A DNA stretch of 64,000 bases from contig NZ_QNUX01000003.1 of assembly GCF_003312425.1 (NCBI RefSeq), forward strand, positions 186,001 through 250,000, in the 5' to 3' direction. The DNA comes from Flavobacterium psychrolimnae (GTDB lineage Bacteria; Bacteroidota; Bacteroidia; Flavobacteriales; Flavobacteriaceae). A program made the translations under genes and the position numbers. Positions 25,975 to 35,633 of the stretch are shown piece by piece. Within the stretch, counting starts at the first letter, position 1. Each line of letters starts with the position of its first letter. Below the pieces are notes generated by a model. It saw only the letters and a program-made list of their open reading frames with translations, did not search any database and was not told where the DNA came from.

Positions 25975-26304
25975 CTAATGGCTCGAAACAAATTTCAGTC
26001 CAATAATAGAACTGATTAATGTGGTGATGAAAAATATTCTCCAGAAATCAGCCGGTTCTTTAAACACAAAAATTCCAACAAGAACCGTTCCCACTGCTCC
26101 AATTCCTGTCCAAACAGCGTAAGCCGTTCCTATGGGTAGTGTTTGTGTAGCTTTATAAAGCAACACCATACTTATTGTCAAACAAACCAAAAATCCGCTC
26201 AACCATAATGTTGCTGTCATTCCGGTACTTTCTTTGGCTTTGCCTAAACAAGTAGCAAAACCCACTTCAAAAAGGCCTCCGATAATCAATAATAACCAGT
26301 TCAT
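25975..26304 (-). CDS. SMR exporter, Gdx/SugE-like
   Basis: 109 residues, four membrane segments, with the conserved membrane Glu at about position 13 (GGLFEVGFA). The block PIGTAYAVWTGIGAVGT is characteristic of the SugE/Gdx branch, whose characterised members export guanidinium in exchange for protons. The other SMR branch exports quaternary ammonium drugs. It follows the antiporter gene by one base, so they are co-transcribed. No guanidine riboswitch-like leader is visible because there is no room upstream. Dual-topology homodimers are the family rule. Confidence 0.85.
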   Translation of the reverse strand: MNWLLLIIGGLFEVGFATCLGKAKESTGMTATLWLSGFLVCLTISMVLLYKATQTLPIGTAYAVWTGIGAVGTVLVGIFVFKEPADFWRIFFITTLISSIIGLKFVSSH

Positions 26305-26305
26305 C

Positions 26306-28576
26306 TTATTGTTTTAAAATTAATACCGACGGAACGCCGCTCAACCAATCACTTCTTGAATCTACAAGCGCTTTCCAACTTTCGAGACTGATCAGCATTA
26401 AATCCTGTTGCGCCAAAAATTCCTCTTTAATTATTTTATCGGTTATCAGACTTATATTATTTGGGTATTTTTGTTCCAAAGAATCAATAGCGCTGTTCAT
26501 TACAAAATTAGTTGTAAGATGTCCATTCACATCCAAAATAACAATTTTAGCGTTATTATTGTACACTAATTTCTGAATATAATCGATTACAAAAGAATCT
26601 TCTGGACTGAAAATTGGAATAAAAACATGGTTTACATGCTGCAAATCTTTATCAATCAAAATTCCGATTGGCATTTTGGTTTTAGAAATAATCTGTCTGG
26701 TTCTTTCATCAAAAGGAGAGTTTTCGAACAAGCCTTCTTTCCCGGTAAATTTATCGATTAAACGATCTGGATTAATTATTCTGGTTGTAAAACCAATTAC
26801 TTTTCCAAGAATGGTACCTTCAAATATTGATTTCCCCAGACCTATCAATAACAAATCATAATCGCCTTGATTGGCTACATCAGCAATCTCCGTTTCAATA
26901 TCCATTGTTGCTTTAAAAATGGTAGTGATGTCCTGTTTCAGCAGTTGGGATTCTTCAACAATGGGATAAAAACTATTTTTTTCTTTGTCTTCCAAATTAA
27001 AAGTATGCACCTCATCACTCAAAGACAAATGCATCACGGTAATACTAGAGGTACTTTTCTGTTTTTTTATCAAACTATTGGCCAATCGCAATAACGATTT
27101 TCCTTTTTCATTATTTCCAAATGAAATTAAAATTCGGTATTTATTATGGTTTGTTGGTTCCAAAACTTCGACTCCATCTTTCGTTTTGAAGATGTAATTG
27201 ATTAAATCTAAAGCAGGTCCCGTCATAAAAGTAGTGACCAACGCCATAATCACCATCATTGTAAACACTTCGGGAGTCAAAACTTTAAGCTCTAATCCAA
27301 TATTTAAAACAATTAATTCCATCAAACCTCTAGTATTCATCAAAGCGCCAATTGTTAAACTGTCACGCCAACTTTGCCCCACAAATTTGGCTGCCAAGGC
27401 GCTTCCTAAAAATTTTCCAACTACAGCCACCAAAATAATAAAACCGGTAACTTTCCATAAATACGGGTCATTAAGAAGACCGATTTCTGTTTTTAAACCC
27501 GTGAATACGAAGAATAATGGCAGTAAAAGAATCAACGCCACATCCTCTACTTTTTCTATGAATATGGTTCTGAATTTTGGAACATCAGGCATAATTGCTC
27601 CCGCCATAAACGCTCCAAATAAGGCATGAATCCCAATCACTTCGGTAGCATACGATGAAATAATAAGCACCAGAAAAAAGATTGCCACAACCGGTTTGAT
27701 AATAGTATCTTTTGAACCATATAAATCTCCAATTCGCTTTAGAAATGGCTTTACAATATAAATCATGGCGATAACATAAAGTACTGCCAACATAATGATG
27801 TATAAAGAACTAACGAAAGTTCCCGCTTTGACAATGGCAATTACCACCGCCAGAATACACCAAGCCGTAATATCATCGGCAGCAGCACAAGTAATGACAA
27901 TCGCACCAAGTTTCGTTTTATGAATACCTCGTTCCTGCACGATTCTGGCCAAAACCGGAAATGCGGTGATACTCAACGCAATTCCCATAAACAAACTAAA
28001 TGAAAGAAACTTTACACCTTCAGGAGCAAATCGATTGTACACAAAATATGCCAGTCCTATTCCAAGAGCAAACGGAATTACAATACTCGCATGACTGATG
28101 ACTACCGCCTCGTTGGCTTTATTTTTCAGCACTTTCAAATCAAGTTCCATTCCGATGACGAACATAAAAAGGATTAATCCTATCTGACTTAAAAATTTTA
28201 AATTCCCTAAGGACTCAACGGGAAATAAAGCTAGAGAAAATTCCGGAAAATACAGTCCCAATAAAGACGGCCCGAGCACAATTCCCGCGATAATTTCTCC
28301 AATTACGGAGGGCTGTCCTATTTTCTTGAAAATCCAACCAAAAACGCGGGCGACAAGTATTATAGTTATGATTTGTGCCAAAAGAATAGCCAAAGGATCC
28401 TGAAAATTATGTTGCATCGAAGCTAGAAAATCGCCCCATGAACCTCTTCCACTTTCAGGTGTCACTATCGTTTCTGCCACTTCTAAATGTTTTCCTTTTG
28501 TTATAATCCAATACATTAAAGCAGTAAAACCGCCCGTTATCACCAAATAAAAAACTGTGTTTTTATAATTCTTCAT
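26306..28576 (-). CDS. CPA2 cation:proton antiporter with C-terminal USP-like domain
   Basis: 756 residues. Residues about 60-460 form a KefB/NapA-like antiporter with some 12 membrane segments, after one extra N-terminal segment (VFYLVITGGFTALMYWII). Typical blocks are QPSVIGEIIAGIVLGPSLLG, FVIGMELDLKVLKNKA and ITCAAADDITAWCILAVV (the Asp-Asp ion site). A cytoplasmic half (about 480-756) resembles universal-stress-protein folds (RILISFGNNEKGKSLLRLAN...). It exchanges Na+ or K+ for H+. First gene of an operon with the SMR exporter and divergent from the MMPL transporter. Confidence 0.9.
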   Translation of the reverse strand: MKNYKNTVFYLVITGGFTALMYWIITKGKHLEVAETIVTPESGRGSWGDFLASMQHNFQDPLAILLAQIITIILVARVFGWIFKKIGQPSVIGEIIAGIVLGPSLLGLYFPEFSLALFPVESLGNLKFLSQIGLILFMFVIGMELDLKVLKNKANEAVVISHASIVIPFALGIGLAYFVYNRFAPEGVKFLSFSLFMGIALSITAFPVLARIVQERGIHKTKLGAIVITCAAADDITAWCILAVVIAIVKAGTFVSSLYIIMLAVLYVIAMIYIVKPFLKRIGDLYGSKDTIIKPVVAIFFLVLIISSYATEVIGIHALFGAFMAGAIMPDVPKFRTIFIEKVEDVALILLLPLFFVFTGLKTEIGLLNDPYLWKVTGFIILVAVVGKFLGSALAAKFVGQSWRDSLTIGALMNTRGLMELIVLNIGLELKVLTPEVFTMMVIMALVTTFMTGPALDLINYIFKTKDGVEVLEPTNHNKYRILISFGNNEKGKSLLRLANSLIKKQKSTSSITVMHLSLSDEVHTFNLEDKEKNSFYPIVEESQLLKQDITTIFKATMDIETEIADVANQGDYDLLLIGLGKSIFEGTILGKVIGFTTRIINPDRLIDKFTGKEGLFENSPFDERTRQIISKTKMPIGILIDKDLQHVNHVFIPIFSPEDSFVIDYIQKLVYNNNAKIVILDVNGHLTTNFVMNSAIDSLEQKYPNNISLITDKIIKEEFLAQQDLMLISLESWKALVDSRSDWLSGVPSVLILKQ

Positions 28577-28773
28577 ATACTATTTTATATCCTCAGTCTC
28601 AACTGCGAACCATGACGATGAGAATTCAAATGTATCAATTATATCTCAAAAAAATATTTAATTGCAAATAAAATAAAGTTGCGTTAATATTGGCATTCAC
28701 ATCTAAAAAGTTTCCGTTAAAACAAATGATTTATAGCGGTTTTAACTACCTTTACCGCCGTTAAATAGGAAAT

Positions 28774-31200
28774 ATGATCAAGTGGTTCAGTTTAGGATTT
28801 TGGGAGTTAATAGCCCGAATTGTCCTTAGAAATAGAATTTTAATGTTATCCATTATTGTTGTGATAACAGCGCTTTTAGCTCTTCAATGGAAAAATATAC
28901 ATTTTACATTTACTGAAGCCAATTTATTACCGGATGATAATATTGTAAATATTGAGTACAACGCCTTTTTGAATAAATTTGGTGAAGAAGGAAATCTGGT
29001 CATTATCGGTGTAAAAGACAACGCCATATTTACGCCAAAAGCCTATGCTTCCTGGAGTAAAATGATGAATACGCTGAAAGGTGACAAAGCGGTTGATTTA
29101 GTTGTTTCGTTAAATGATTTAAAGAAATTACAAAAAAATGATTCGCTGGAAACCTTTGAACTGGTTCCTTTTGTGGATCAAAGCAAAACTGTTGACCCAG
29201 CTTATCTTCAAAAAATAAAAAAAGAATTATTCAATGATTTGCCATTTTACGAAGGATTGCTTTTCAACAAAAGATCCGGAAGCATACGTTCGGCCGTTTA
29301 CATGGATAAGAAAATTGTAAACACGGCAGCCCGAAAAGATTTTGTCCTTGATAAATTGGTTCCAGCAGTCGAAACATTCGAAAAAGAAACTGGAATCGAC
29401 CTGCGTGTTTCAGGAATGCCTTACATCCGAACGCTTAATGCAAAAACCATCACCGATGAAATCAGCATTTTCATTGGAGCTTCATTATTAGTCACTTCGC
29501 TGCTTTTCTTCTTCTTTTTTAGAAGTTTTAGAGCGACATTAATATCAATGATTATTGTTATTATTGGCGTGATGTGGTCGTTTGGATTTTTAGGATTATT
29601 GAATTACGAAATCACGGTTTTAACGGCTTTAGTTCCATCTTTAATCATCGTAATCGGGATTCCGAATTGTATTTTCCTGACCAATAAATACCATCAGGAA
29701 TACAAAATTCACCACAATAAAGCCAAAGCCTTACAGCGTGTTACTACCAAAGTGGGAATGGCAACCTTAATGACGAATCTTACTACAGCCATTGGTTTTG
29801 CTACGTTTGTCGCTTCAAACAACCAATTGTTATTGGAATTTGGAGTAGTGACTTCCATCAATATCATGGCACTTTTCTTTTTGTGTATCATTGTCATCCC
29901 TATTTTTCATAGTTATATTCCCGCACCAAAAGAGCGTCACATTGAGCATTTAGACCGCAATTATGTGAAGGTTTTCATGGATTGGATTCTGAGAAACGTA
30001 AAATACAATCGATTTTCAATTTATGTTGTTTCCATTGTTTTACTTGTCATAAGCATTGTAGGAATCTATGAAATGCGTATTTCCGGTAGTTTGATTGAAG
30101 ACATGCCGAAAAAAGAAGCGTTTTTTGAGGACATTGTTTTCTTCGAAAAAGAATTTGATGGTGTGATGCCACTGGAAATTATGATTGACACCAAACGCAA
30201 AAAAGGAGTCATGAAATTGTCTACGCTGAGGCGAATGGACGAACTGGAGGAAACCATTGACGAAATTCCGGAATTATCAAAACCTATTTCCATTGTGAAT
30301 CTGGTAAAATATTCCAAACAGGCGTATTACAACGGAAACCCCGATTATTACGATTTACCAAGTTCACAAGAACAGTCGTTTATTTTGTCGTATGCTAAAA
30401 ATGCGACGAAAAACTCGAAGGACAATCTAATGAAAAGTTACGTGGATTCCACGGGACAATTTGCCCGAATCACGACTTTCATGCGCGACGAAAACGGCGA
30501 TAATATTGCCAAAATTGAAGCTGAGATTCGCAAGAAAGCCGATAAAATTTTCCCTCCAGATCAATATAAAGTCACTATCACCGGAAAAGCTTTGGTTTTC
30601 CAGAAAGGAACTGGTTACTTGCTGGACAACTTACTTTCGTCGCTGGCATTTGCTTTTTTCCTGACTGCACTTTTGATTGGTTTTATGTTCCGTTCGTTCA
30701 AAATGGTTTTGGTTTCCATCATTCCAAATTTACTGCCGTTAATGTTAACTGCAGGAATTATGGGCTTTCTGGACATTCCCCTGAAACCGTCGACAATATT
30801 GGTTTTCGGAATTGCGTTTGGACTTTCGGTGGATGACACTGTGAGATTCTTGTCTCAATACCGTGAGGAATTAAAGAAAAACAACTGGAAAATCCGCAAA
30901 TCGGTTTACGCCACATTTACGGATGCCGGTTTGAGCATGTTCTATACTTCTATCGTATTGTTCTTTGGTTTTTCTGTATTTATGTTGTCCAGTTTTGGAG
31001 GTACAATAGCGCTTGGTGGATTAATTTCGTTGACATTATTGTTCGGAATGCTATCAAATTTGATGTTGCTGCCAGCTTTGGTACTGACATTGAATAAAAC
31101 ACTAGCCAACGAACAAGATTTTATAGAACCGAAAATTGACATCATCGAACCAAGTGATGCCGAAATTGATGATTTAGAAAAGAAAAAATTGGATAATTAA
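28774..31200 (+). CDS. MMPL/RND family transporter
   Basis: 808 residues with the RND layout: TM1 (RILMLSIIVVITALLAL), a large extracytoplasmic loop, a five-segment membrane block (SIFIGASLLVTSLLFFFFF ... SYIPAPKER), then a second TM-loop-block repeat (IYVVSIVLLVISIVGIYEM ... LLPALVLTLN). The mid-membrane FGIAFGLSVDDTVRFLSQYRE is the second sterol-sensing-like motif, paired with VIGIPNCIFLTNKYHQE. It probably exports lipids or hydrophobic compounds by proton motive force. No membrane-fusion protein or outer-membrane factor is adjacent, so it may act alone. The substrate is unknown. Confidence 0.88.
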   Translation: MIKWFSLGFWELIARIVLRNRILMLSIIVVITALLALQWKNIHFTFTEANLLPDDNIVNIEYNAFLNKFGEEGNLVIIGVKDNAIFTPKAYASWSKMMNTLKGDKAVDLVVSLNDLKKLQKNDSLETFELVPFVDQSKTVDPAYLQKIKKELFNDLPFYEGLLFNKRSGSIRSAVYMDKKIVNTAARKDFVLDKLVPAVETFEKETGIDLRVSGMPYIRTLNAKTITDEISIFIGASLLVTSLLFFFFFRSFRATLISMIIVIIGVMWSFGFLGLLNYEITVLTALVPSLIIVIGIPNCIFLTNKYHQEYKIHHNKAKALQRVTTKVGMATLMTNLTTAIGFATFVASNNQLLLEFGVVTSINIMALFFLCIIVIPIFHSYIPAPKERHIEHLDRNYVKVFMDWILRNVKYNRFSIYVVSIVLLVISIVGIYEMRISGSLIEDMPKKEAFFEDIVFFEKEFDGVMPLEIMIDTKRKKGVMKLSTLRRMDELEETIDEIPELSKPISIVNLVKYSKQAYYNGNPDYYDLPSSQEQSFILSYAKNATKNSKDNLMKSYVDSTGQFARITTFMRDENGDNIAKIEAEIRKKADKIFPPDQYKVTITGKALVFQKGTGYLLDNLLSSLAFAFFLTALLIGFMFRSFKMVLVSIIPNLLPLMLTAGIMGFLDIPLKPSTILVFGIAFGLSVDDTVRFLSQYREELKKNNWKIRKSVYATFTDAGLSMFYTSIVLFFGFSVFMLSSFGGTIALGGLISLTLLFGMLSNLMLLPALVLTLNKTLANEQDFIEPKIDIIEPSDAEIDDLEKKKLDN

Positions 31201-31231
31201 GAACTATTTCCTTTTAAAATATATTCTTTCC

Positions 31232-31264
31232 AATCCTGTCAGGTTTTTGTACCCTGAAAGGATT
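31232..31264. terminator. Palindrome between convergent genes
   Basis: AATCCTGTCAGG and CCTGAAAGGATT pair along 12 bp with one central mismatch. It lies between the convergent MMPL and SpoU genes and can terminate either. The core CCTGTCAGG is common in dispersed flavobacterial repeats. Confidence 0.55.
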
Positions 31265-31288
31265 AGCTTTAAAATAAAACAGCTTTTT

Positions 31289-31747
31289 TTATGATCTGGG
31301 TTTATTAAGTCCTCGATCGTAAAGGACAATGCTTCCTGCAACAGATACATTTAAACTTTTTTCGGATTTGAATTTTACGAGGTAATGACATTTGGCAATG
31401 GCTGCTTTTGACAACCCGTTATCCTCGGCACCCAACAGATATACACATCGTCTTGGATGTTCAAAAGTTTCTAAATCAGTTGCGTTTTCATCTAATTCGA
31501 CACCTACTAACCGCGCGCCTTTAGGCAAGTTTTTATAGAAATCCTCAAAAGTTTCATAATGAAAATAAGGGATGGACTTTACGGCATTATGCGTATCGCA
31601 AGCCTGCTTAGCATAGCGATTACCAATTGTAAAAATATAACTTGCGCCAAGATTTTGTGCTGTGCGCCATAATACACCCAAGTTCTCAGGAGTTTTACCG
31701 TTTTGAATTCCAATACCAAAATACTCTGTTACAAAATTGTCGTTCAT
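31289..31747 (-). CDS. SpoU-type RNA methyltransferase
   Basis: 152 residues from MNDNFVTEYFGIGIQN. An upstream ATG at 31762 lies before the -7 element and cannot be transcribed. SPOUT-class AdoMet-dependent 2'-O-methyltransferase core: GIQNGKTPENLGVLWRTAQNLGA (motif 1 with Asn-Arg), RCVYLLGAEDNGLSKAA (motif 2) and SLNVSVAGSIVLYDRGL (motif 3). It is short and lacks an N-terminal RNA-binding extension, like TrmL-type tRNA methylases. The target RNA is undetermined. Confidence 0.88.
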   Translation of the reverse strand: MNDNFVTEYFGIGIQNGKTPENLGVLWRTAQNLGASYIFTIGNRYAKQACDTHNAVKSIPYFHYETFEDFYKNLPKGARLVGVELDENATDLETFEHPRRCVYLLGAEDNGLSKAAIAKCHYLVKFKSEKSLNVSVAGSIVLYDRGLNKPRS

Positions 31748-31751
31748 GTGG

Positions 31752-31759
31752 CAAAAATA
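31752..31759 (-). promoter_or_regulatory. -7 element TATTTTTG, leaderless start
   Basis: A perfect TAnnTTTG on -, ending 4 bp before the ATG at 31747. Transcription would start at about the start codon, implying a leaderless mRNA and fixing the start of the methyltransferase gene. Confidence 0.6.
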
Positions 31760-31881
31760 CAAACTGTTAATAGTTTTGTCAAGTTTTTAATGTGTTTAAA
31801 ATATCTTGTCTTTTTGTAATTATTTATTATTTCATTGAGACAGCACCTACTTTTGCTTGAAAACCTAAAATTCCACCATAA

Positions 31882-31963
31882 CCTAGCCCCGATAGCAGCG
31901 GCTTCCTTTTACTTTTTTCTTTAAAAAGTAAAAGATATAGCGAATAGCGGGAAATAGCTCCTG
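31882..31963 (+). repeat. Mosaic hairpin element, copy A
   Basis: Left end CCTAGCCCCGATAGCAGCGG, core hairpin CTTTTACTTTTT / AAAAAGTAAAAG (31906-31934), right end with GATATAGCGAATAGCGGG and then AAATAGCTCCTGA. Copies with the same ends and different cores are at 45594-45684 (same strand) and 48637-48743 (opposite strand). The remainder of the 31763-32003 gap shows nothing else. Confidence 0.75.
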
Positions 31964-32003
31964 ATTACCCTATTTCTTACAATGACTTTTCAAACAAATC
32001 ATT

Positions 32004-32011
32004 TATATTTG
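32004..32011 (+). promoter_or_regulatory. -7 promoter element TATATTTG for asnS
   Basis: A perfect TAnnTTTG, 45 bp before the asnS start codon. It lies inside an in-frame upstream extension, which supports the shorter start at 32057. Confidence 0.55.
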
Positions 32012-32056
32012 CAGTTCAGTTACAAGACAATTTTTAATATCAATTATATACATAAA

Positions 32057-33493
32057 ATGAGACATACAAAAGTTAAAGACTTACTAAACAGCACAACAAC
32101 GCTTCATGAAGTAAATGCAAAAGGATGGGTGAGAACTTTTAGAAACAATCAATTTATTGCCTTAAACGATGGCTCGACCATTGATAATATACAATGTGTT
32201 GTCGATTTTGAGAACACGCCAGACGAGACTTTGAAGAGAATTACGACTGGAGCAGCCATATCTGTGACAGGAACTTTGGTAGAAAGTAAAGGTGCCGGAC
32301 AGAAATTTGAAATTCAGGTAGCTAAACTAGAAATCCTTGGAGATTCGGATGCGGAGAAGTTCCCGATACAACCTAAAAATAAACCGAGCTTGGATTTCTT
32401 GCGTGAAAATGCGCATTTAAGAGTTCGTACCAATATGTTTGGAGCGATTATGAGAGTGCGTTCGGTATTGTCGTATGCGGTTCACAGTTATTTTCAAGAG
32501 AAAGGTTTTGTGTATGTGAATACGCCAATCATAACGGGTTCGGATGCTGAAGGTGCCGGTGAAATGTTCAAAGTTACCGCTTTGCCATTTGACGGAACGC
32601 CAAGAACCGAAGACGGAAAAGTGAATTACAAAGAAGATTTCTTCGGGAAAGAAACGAATCTTACGGTTTCGGGACAATTGGAAGGAGAGACTTTTGCAAT
32701 GGCTTTGGGTCAGATTTATACTTTTGGACCAACCTTTAGAGCTGAGAACTCGAATACTTCTCGTCACCTTGCGGAATTTTGGATGATTGAGCCGGAAGTG
32801 GCGTTCAATGATTTGAATGACAACATGGATTTGGCTGAAGATTTTATTCAGTATGTAATCAAATACACAATGGACAAATGTCCGGAAGATTTGAAATTCT
32901 TAGAAACGCGATTATTGGACGAAGAGAAATCAAAACCAGTTGCAGAAAGAAGTGAAATGGCTTTGCTTGACAAATTAAACTTTGTTTTAGAAAACAATTT
33001 CAAACGTGTTTCGTACACAGAAGCAATTGACATTTTAAGAGAATGTACGCCAAATAAAAAGAAAAAATTCAACTATATCATCAACGAATGGGGTGCTGAT
33101 TTACAATCAGAGCATGAGCGTTATTTGGTGGAAAAACACTTTAAATGTCCGGTAATCTTGTTTGATTATCCAGCAAATATCAAAGCATTTTACATGCGTT
33201 TGAACGAAGACGGAAAAACAGTTCGCGCAATGGATATCCTTTTCCCTGGGATTGGAGAAATCGTAGGTGGTTCTCAAAGAGAGGAACGTTTTGATGTTTT
33301 GGTTGAAAAAATGAAAGCCTTAGGAATTGATGAAGAAGAATTATGGTGGTATCTTGATACCCGAAGATTTGGTTCAGCGGTTCACTCTGGTTTTGGACTT
33401 GGGTTCGAAAGATTGGTGTTATTTGTAACAGGAATGACAAACATTCGTGACGTAATTCCTTTCCCAAGAACGCCAATGAATGCAGAATTCTAA
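32057..33493 (+). CDS. asnS: Asparagine-tRNA ligase
   Basis: 478 residues from [20 protein letters not shown] 25-codon upstream extension overlaps the promoter and is rejected. Class II synthetase: N-terminal OB-fold anticodon domain ([20 protein letters not shown]), motif 2 ([21 protein letters not shown]) and motif 3 ([15 protein letters not shown]). The AsnRS-type sequence [10 protein letters not shown] closes the protein. It charges tRNA-Asn. Followed after 83 bp by rpoN. Confidence 0.97.
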   Translation: MRHTKVKDLLNSTTTLHEVNAKGWVRTFRNNQFIALNDGSTIDNIQCVVDFENTPDETLKRITTGAAISVTGTLVESKGAGQKFEIQVAKLEILGDSDAEKFPIQPKNKPSLDFLRENAHLRVRTNMFGAIMRVRSVLSYAVHSYFQEKGFVYVNTPIITGSDAEGAGEMFKVTALPFDGTPRTEDGKVNYKEDFFGKETNLTVSGQLEGETFAMALGQIYTFGPTFRAENSNTSRHLAEFWMIEPEVAFNDLNDNMDLAEDFIQYVIKYTMDKCPEDLKFLETRLLDEEKSKPVAERSEMALLDKLNFVLENNFKRVSYTEAIDILRECTPNKKKKFNYIINEWGADLQSEHERYLVEKHFKCPVILFDYPANIKAFYMRLNEDGKTVRAMDILFPGIGEIVGGSQREERFDVLVEKMKALGIDEEELWWYLDTRRFGSAVHSGFGLGFERLVLFVTGMTNIRDVIPFPRTPMNAEF

Positions 33494-33504
33494 AAATTTG
33501 TTTC

Positions 33505-33563
33505 AAGTTTAAAGTTTAAGGTTGTTGAAAGTTCAGCAACTTTAAACTTTAAACCTTAAACTT
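33505..33563. repeat. Imperfect inverted repeat between asnS and rpoN
   Basis: AAGTTTAAAGTTTAAGG on the left recurs inverted on the right (ACTTTAAACTTTAAACCTTAAACTT), with GTTGTTGAA / TTCAGCAAC forming the inner stem. It could be a weak asnS terminator or a processing hairpin in an asnS-rpoN transcript. No other rpoN promoter is obvious. Confidence 0.55.
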
Positions 33564-33576
33564 TTAAACAATAAAA

Positions 33577-35043
33577 ATGCTAAAGCAATTTCTAAATTTA
33601 AAATTATCACAGAAATTATCTCCACAGCAAATTCAGCTGATGAAGTTAATTCAATTGCCTACGCAAGCTTTCGAACAACGTTTATTGGAAGAAATGAACG
33701 AAAATCCAGCTTTGGAAGCTGGAAAAGAAGAAGATGAATACGAAAAGGATGAGTTCGAAAACGAAGATTATGACGATTATGACGATGCCGAATCAGAGCG
33801 TATTGACGCCGAAGACATCAACATTGACGAATATTTAAGCAACGACGAAACGCCAGATTATAAAACACAGGCTAACAATTACAGCGATGATGACGATGAT
33901 CGCGAAACGCCTTTTGCAGCGCCGGTTAGTTTTCATCAGGATTTAATCAATCAGTTGAATACTTTTATTCTGAATGATGAGGAGCGTGAAATTGCAGAAT
34001 TTCTTGTGGGAAGCATTGATGACATGGGTTATATTCGTCGCAGCGTTCCTGATATGGTAGACGACATGGCGTTTACACAAGGTATTTACACTGATGAAAA
34101 GATGGTGGAGAAAATGCTGCAGGTGATTCATGAACTCGAACCATCCGGCGTAGGAGCACGTGATTTGCAGGAATGCTTGTTGTTGCAATTAAAACACAAA
34201 ACTCCAACGGAATACGTGGAATTAGCTACTGATATTATCGAAAATCAGTTTGATGCTTTTACCAAAAAACATTACGATAAACTGTTACAAAAATACAATG
34301 TTTCGAATGAGCAACTTAAAAAAGCCATTCACGAAATAGAAAAACTGAATCCAAAACCAGGCGGATCATTTACCGGAAACAATAAAGTTACGGAAAATGT
34401 AGTTCCTGATTTCGCCATCAGAATTGTTGATGGTGAGCTGGAACTGACCTTAAACGGACGAAATGCTCCTTCCCTACACGTTTCCAAAGATTATCAGGAA
34501 ATGATGCAAACCTACAAAGATTCCCGTGATAAATCAGCGCAGCAAAAAGATGCGGTGCAGTTTATCAAACAAAAACTGGATTCGGCTAAATGGTTTATTG
34601 ACGCTATTCGCCAACGTCAGGAAACGCTTTTTGTAACCATGAATGCGATTATGCATTATCAAGAAGAATATTTTCTGGACGGTGATGAAACCAAGTTAAA
34701 ACCGATGATTCTGAAAGACATTGCCGATATGGTGGGTCTTGATATTTCTACAATTTCACGTGTTGCGAACAGCAAGTATGTGGAAACGCCTTATGGTACA
34801 AAACTGATTAAAGAATTCTTCTCGGAGTCGATGAAAAATGACCAAGGCGAAGATGTTTCTACACTGGAAATTAAAAAAATCCTTCAGAACACCATTGAGG
34901 AAGAAGACAAGAAAAAACCACTTCCGGACGATCAACTGGCCGAAATCCTTAAAGAAAAAGGCTATCCAATCGCAAGAAGAACGATTGCAAAATACAGAGA
35001 ACAACTCGATATTCCGGTAGCGAGAATGAGAAAGAAGATGTAA
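33577..35043 (+). CDS. rpoN: RNA polymerase sigma-54 factor
   Basis: 488 residues. Region I with the Gln-rich activator-responsive helices (LKLSQKLSPQQIQLMKLIQL), an acidic region II (EEDEYEKDEFENEDYDDYDD), the core-binding domain, a helix-turn-helix (DIADMVGLDISTISRVANSKYV), and the RpoN box ARRTIAKYREQL near the C terminus. Complete and normal. It directs transcription from -24/-12 promoters and needs an AAA+ activator; one such activator is encoded in this window at 53263-54606. Followed by a very strong terminator. Confidence 0.97.
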   Translation: MLKQFLNLKLSQKLSPQQIQLMKLIQLPTQAFEQRLLEEMNENPALEAGKEEDEYEKDEFENEDYDDYDDAESERIDAEDINIDEYLSNDETPDYKTQANNYSDDDDDRETPFAAPVSFHQDLINQLNTFILNDEEREIAEFLVGSIDDMGYIRRSVPDMVDDMAFTQGIYTDEKMVEKMLQVIHELEPSGVGARDLQECLLLQLKHKTPTEYVELATDIIENQFDAFTKKHYDKLLQKYNVSNEQLKKAIHEIEKLNPKPGGSFTGNNKVTENVVPDFAIRIVDGELELTLNGRNAPSLHVSKDYQEMMQTYKDSRDKSAQQKDAVQFIKQKLDSAKWFIDAIRQRQETLFVTMNAIMHYQEEYFLDGDETKLKPMILKDIADMVGLDISTISRVANSKYVETPYGTKLIKEFFSESMKNDQGEDVSTLEIKKILQNTIEEEDKKKPLPDDQLAEILKEKGYPIARRTIAKYREQLDIPVARMRKKM

Positions 35044-35063
35044 GATTATTCATTTAAAATATT

Positions 35064-35102
35064 AAAAGGGGAAATTTGTTTGAAACAAATTTCCCCTTTT
35101 TT
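35064..35102 (+). terminator. Strong terminator after rpoN
   Basis: GGGGAAATTTGTTT and AAACAAATTTCCCC form about 14 bp of stem around a tiny loop, with A4 before and T6 after. Confidence 0.95.
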
Positions 35103-35246
35103 ATGGAGCAAATTTTATTCTTATATAAAATTAAATATCACTAAATGTGGGTATTGTGTAAGGAGTTAAATAGATTGACCTTGCAGATTAGAAGTTATAA
35201 AAAAAACAAGTCATTAACGTAATAAGAACTAAATCACATTGAAAAA

Positions 35247-35277
35247 TTGGTTTTTAGTAACTTTTAAATTACCTTTG
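35247..35277 (+). promoter_or_regulatory. Toxin-antitoxin promoter, leaderless
   Basis: -33-like TTG at 35247-35249 and a perfect -7 TACCTTTG at 35270-35277 with 20 bp between. The toxin ATG starts at 35280, so the mRNA is expected to begin at or next to the start codon. No clear operator palindrome is visible. Confidence 0.55.
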
Positions 35278-35279
35278 AA

Positions 35280-35633
35280 ATGAATATAAGGGAAGTCATT
35301 GCGTATAAAAATTACTTTGAAGATTTTCTTCTTGAACAACCAAAAAAAGTTCAGGATAAAATCTTTAAGATTATTGAAGCCATAGAAACCCTTGAAAGAG
35401 TTCCATCCAATTATTTAAAATCAATGGAAGGAACAAATGGACTTTATGAAGCAAGAATACAATTGGCTTCAAACATTTGGAGGGTTTTCTGTTTCTTTGA
35501 CCATGGCAAACTTGTTATTTTACTGAACGGCTTTCAAAAGAAAACGCAAAAAACGCCTAAAAATGAGATTGATAAAGCCTTGCGTTTAATGAAACAATAT
35601 TATCAAGAAAAATCAAATGGAAATGGAAACTAA
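35280..35633 (+). CDS. RelE/HigB-type toxin
   Basis: 117 residues of the phage-derived Gp49/HigB-like branch of the RelE/ParE fold: NYFEDFLLEQPKKVQDKIFKIIEAIETLERVPSNYLKSMEGTNGLYEARI, then NIWRVFCFFDHGKLVILLNGFQKKTQKTP, the block with catalytic basic and aromatic residues in this family. Members are ribosome-dependent mRNA endonucleases. Toxin-first order with an overlapping antitoxin (17 bp) is typical of HigBA-like modules. It is intact, so the module may be functional. Confidence 0.85.
   Translation: MNIREVIAYKNYFEDFLLEQPKKVQDKIFKIIEAIETLERVPSNYLKSMEGTNGLYEARIQLASNIWRVFCFFDHGKLVILLNGFQKKTQKTPKNEIDKALRLMKQYYQEKSNGNGN

Noticed and set aside
35255..35276. A third Pho-type box before the toxin gene (TAGTAAC-N4-AAATTAC)
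   Set aside because: The second half-site matches poorly and would overlap the -7 element, so the geometry does not match the two good boxes.
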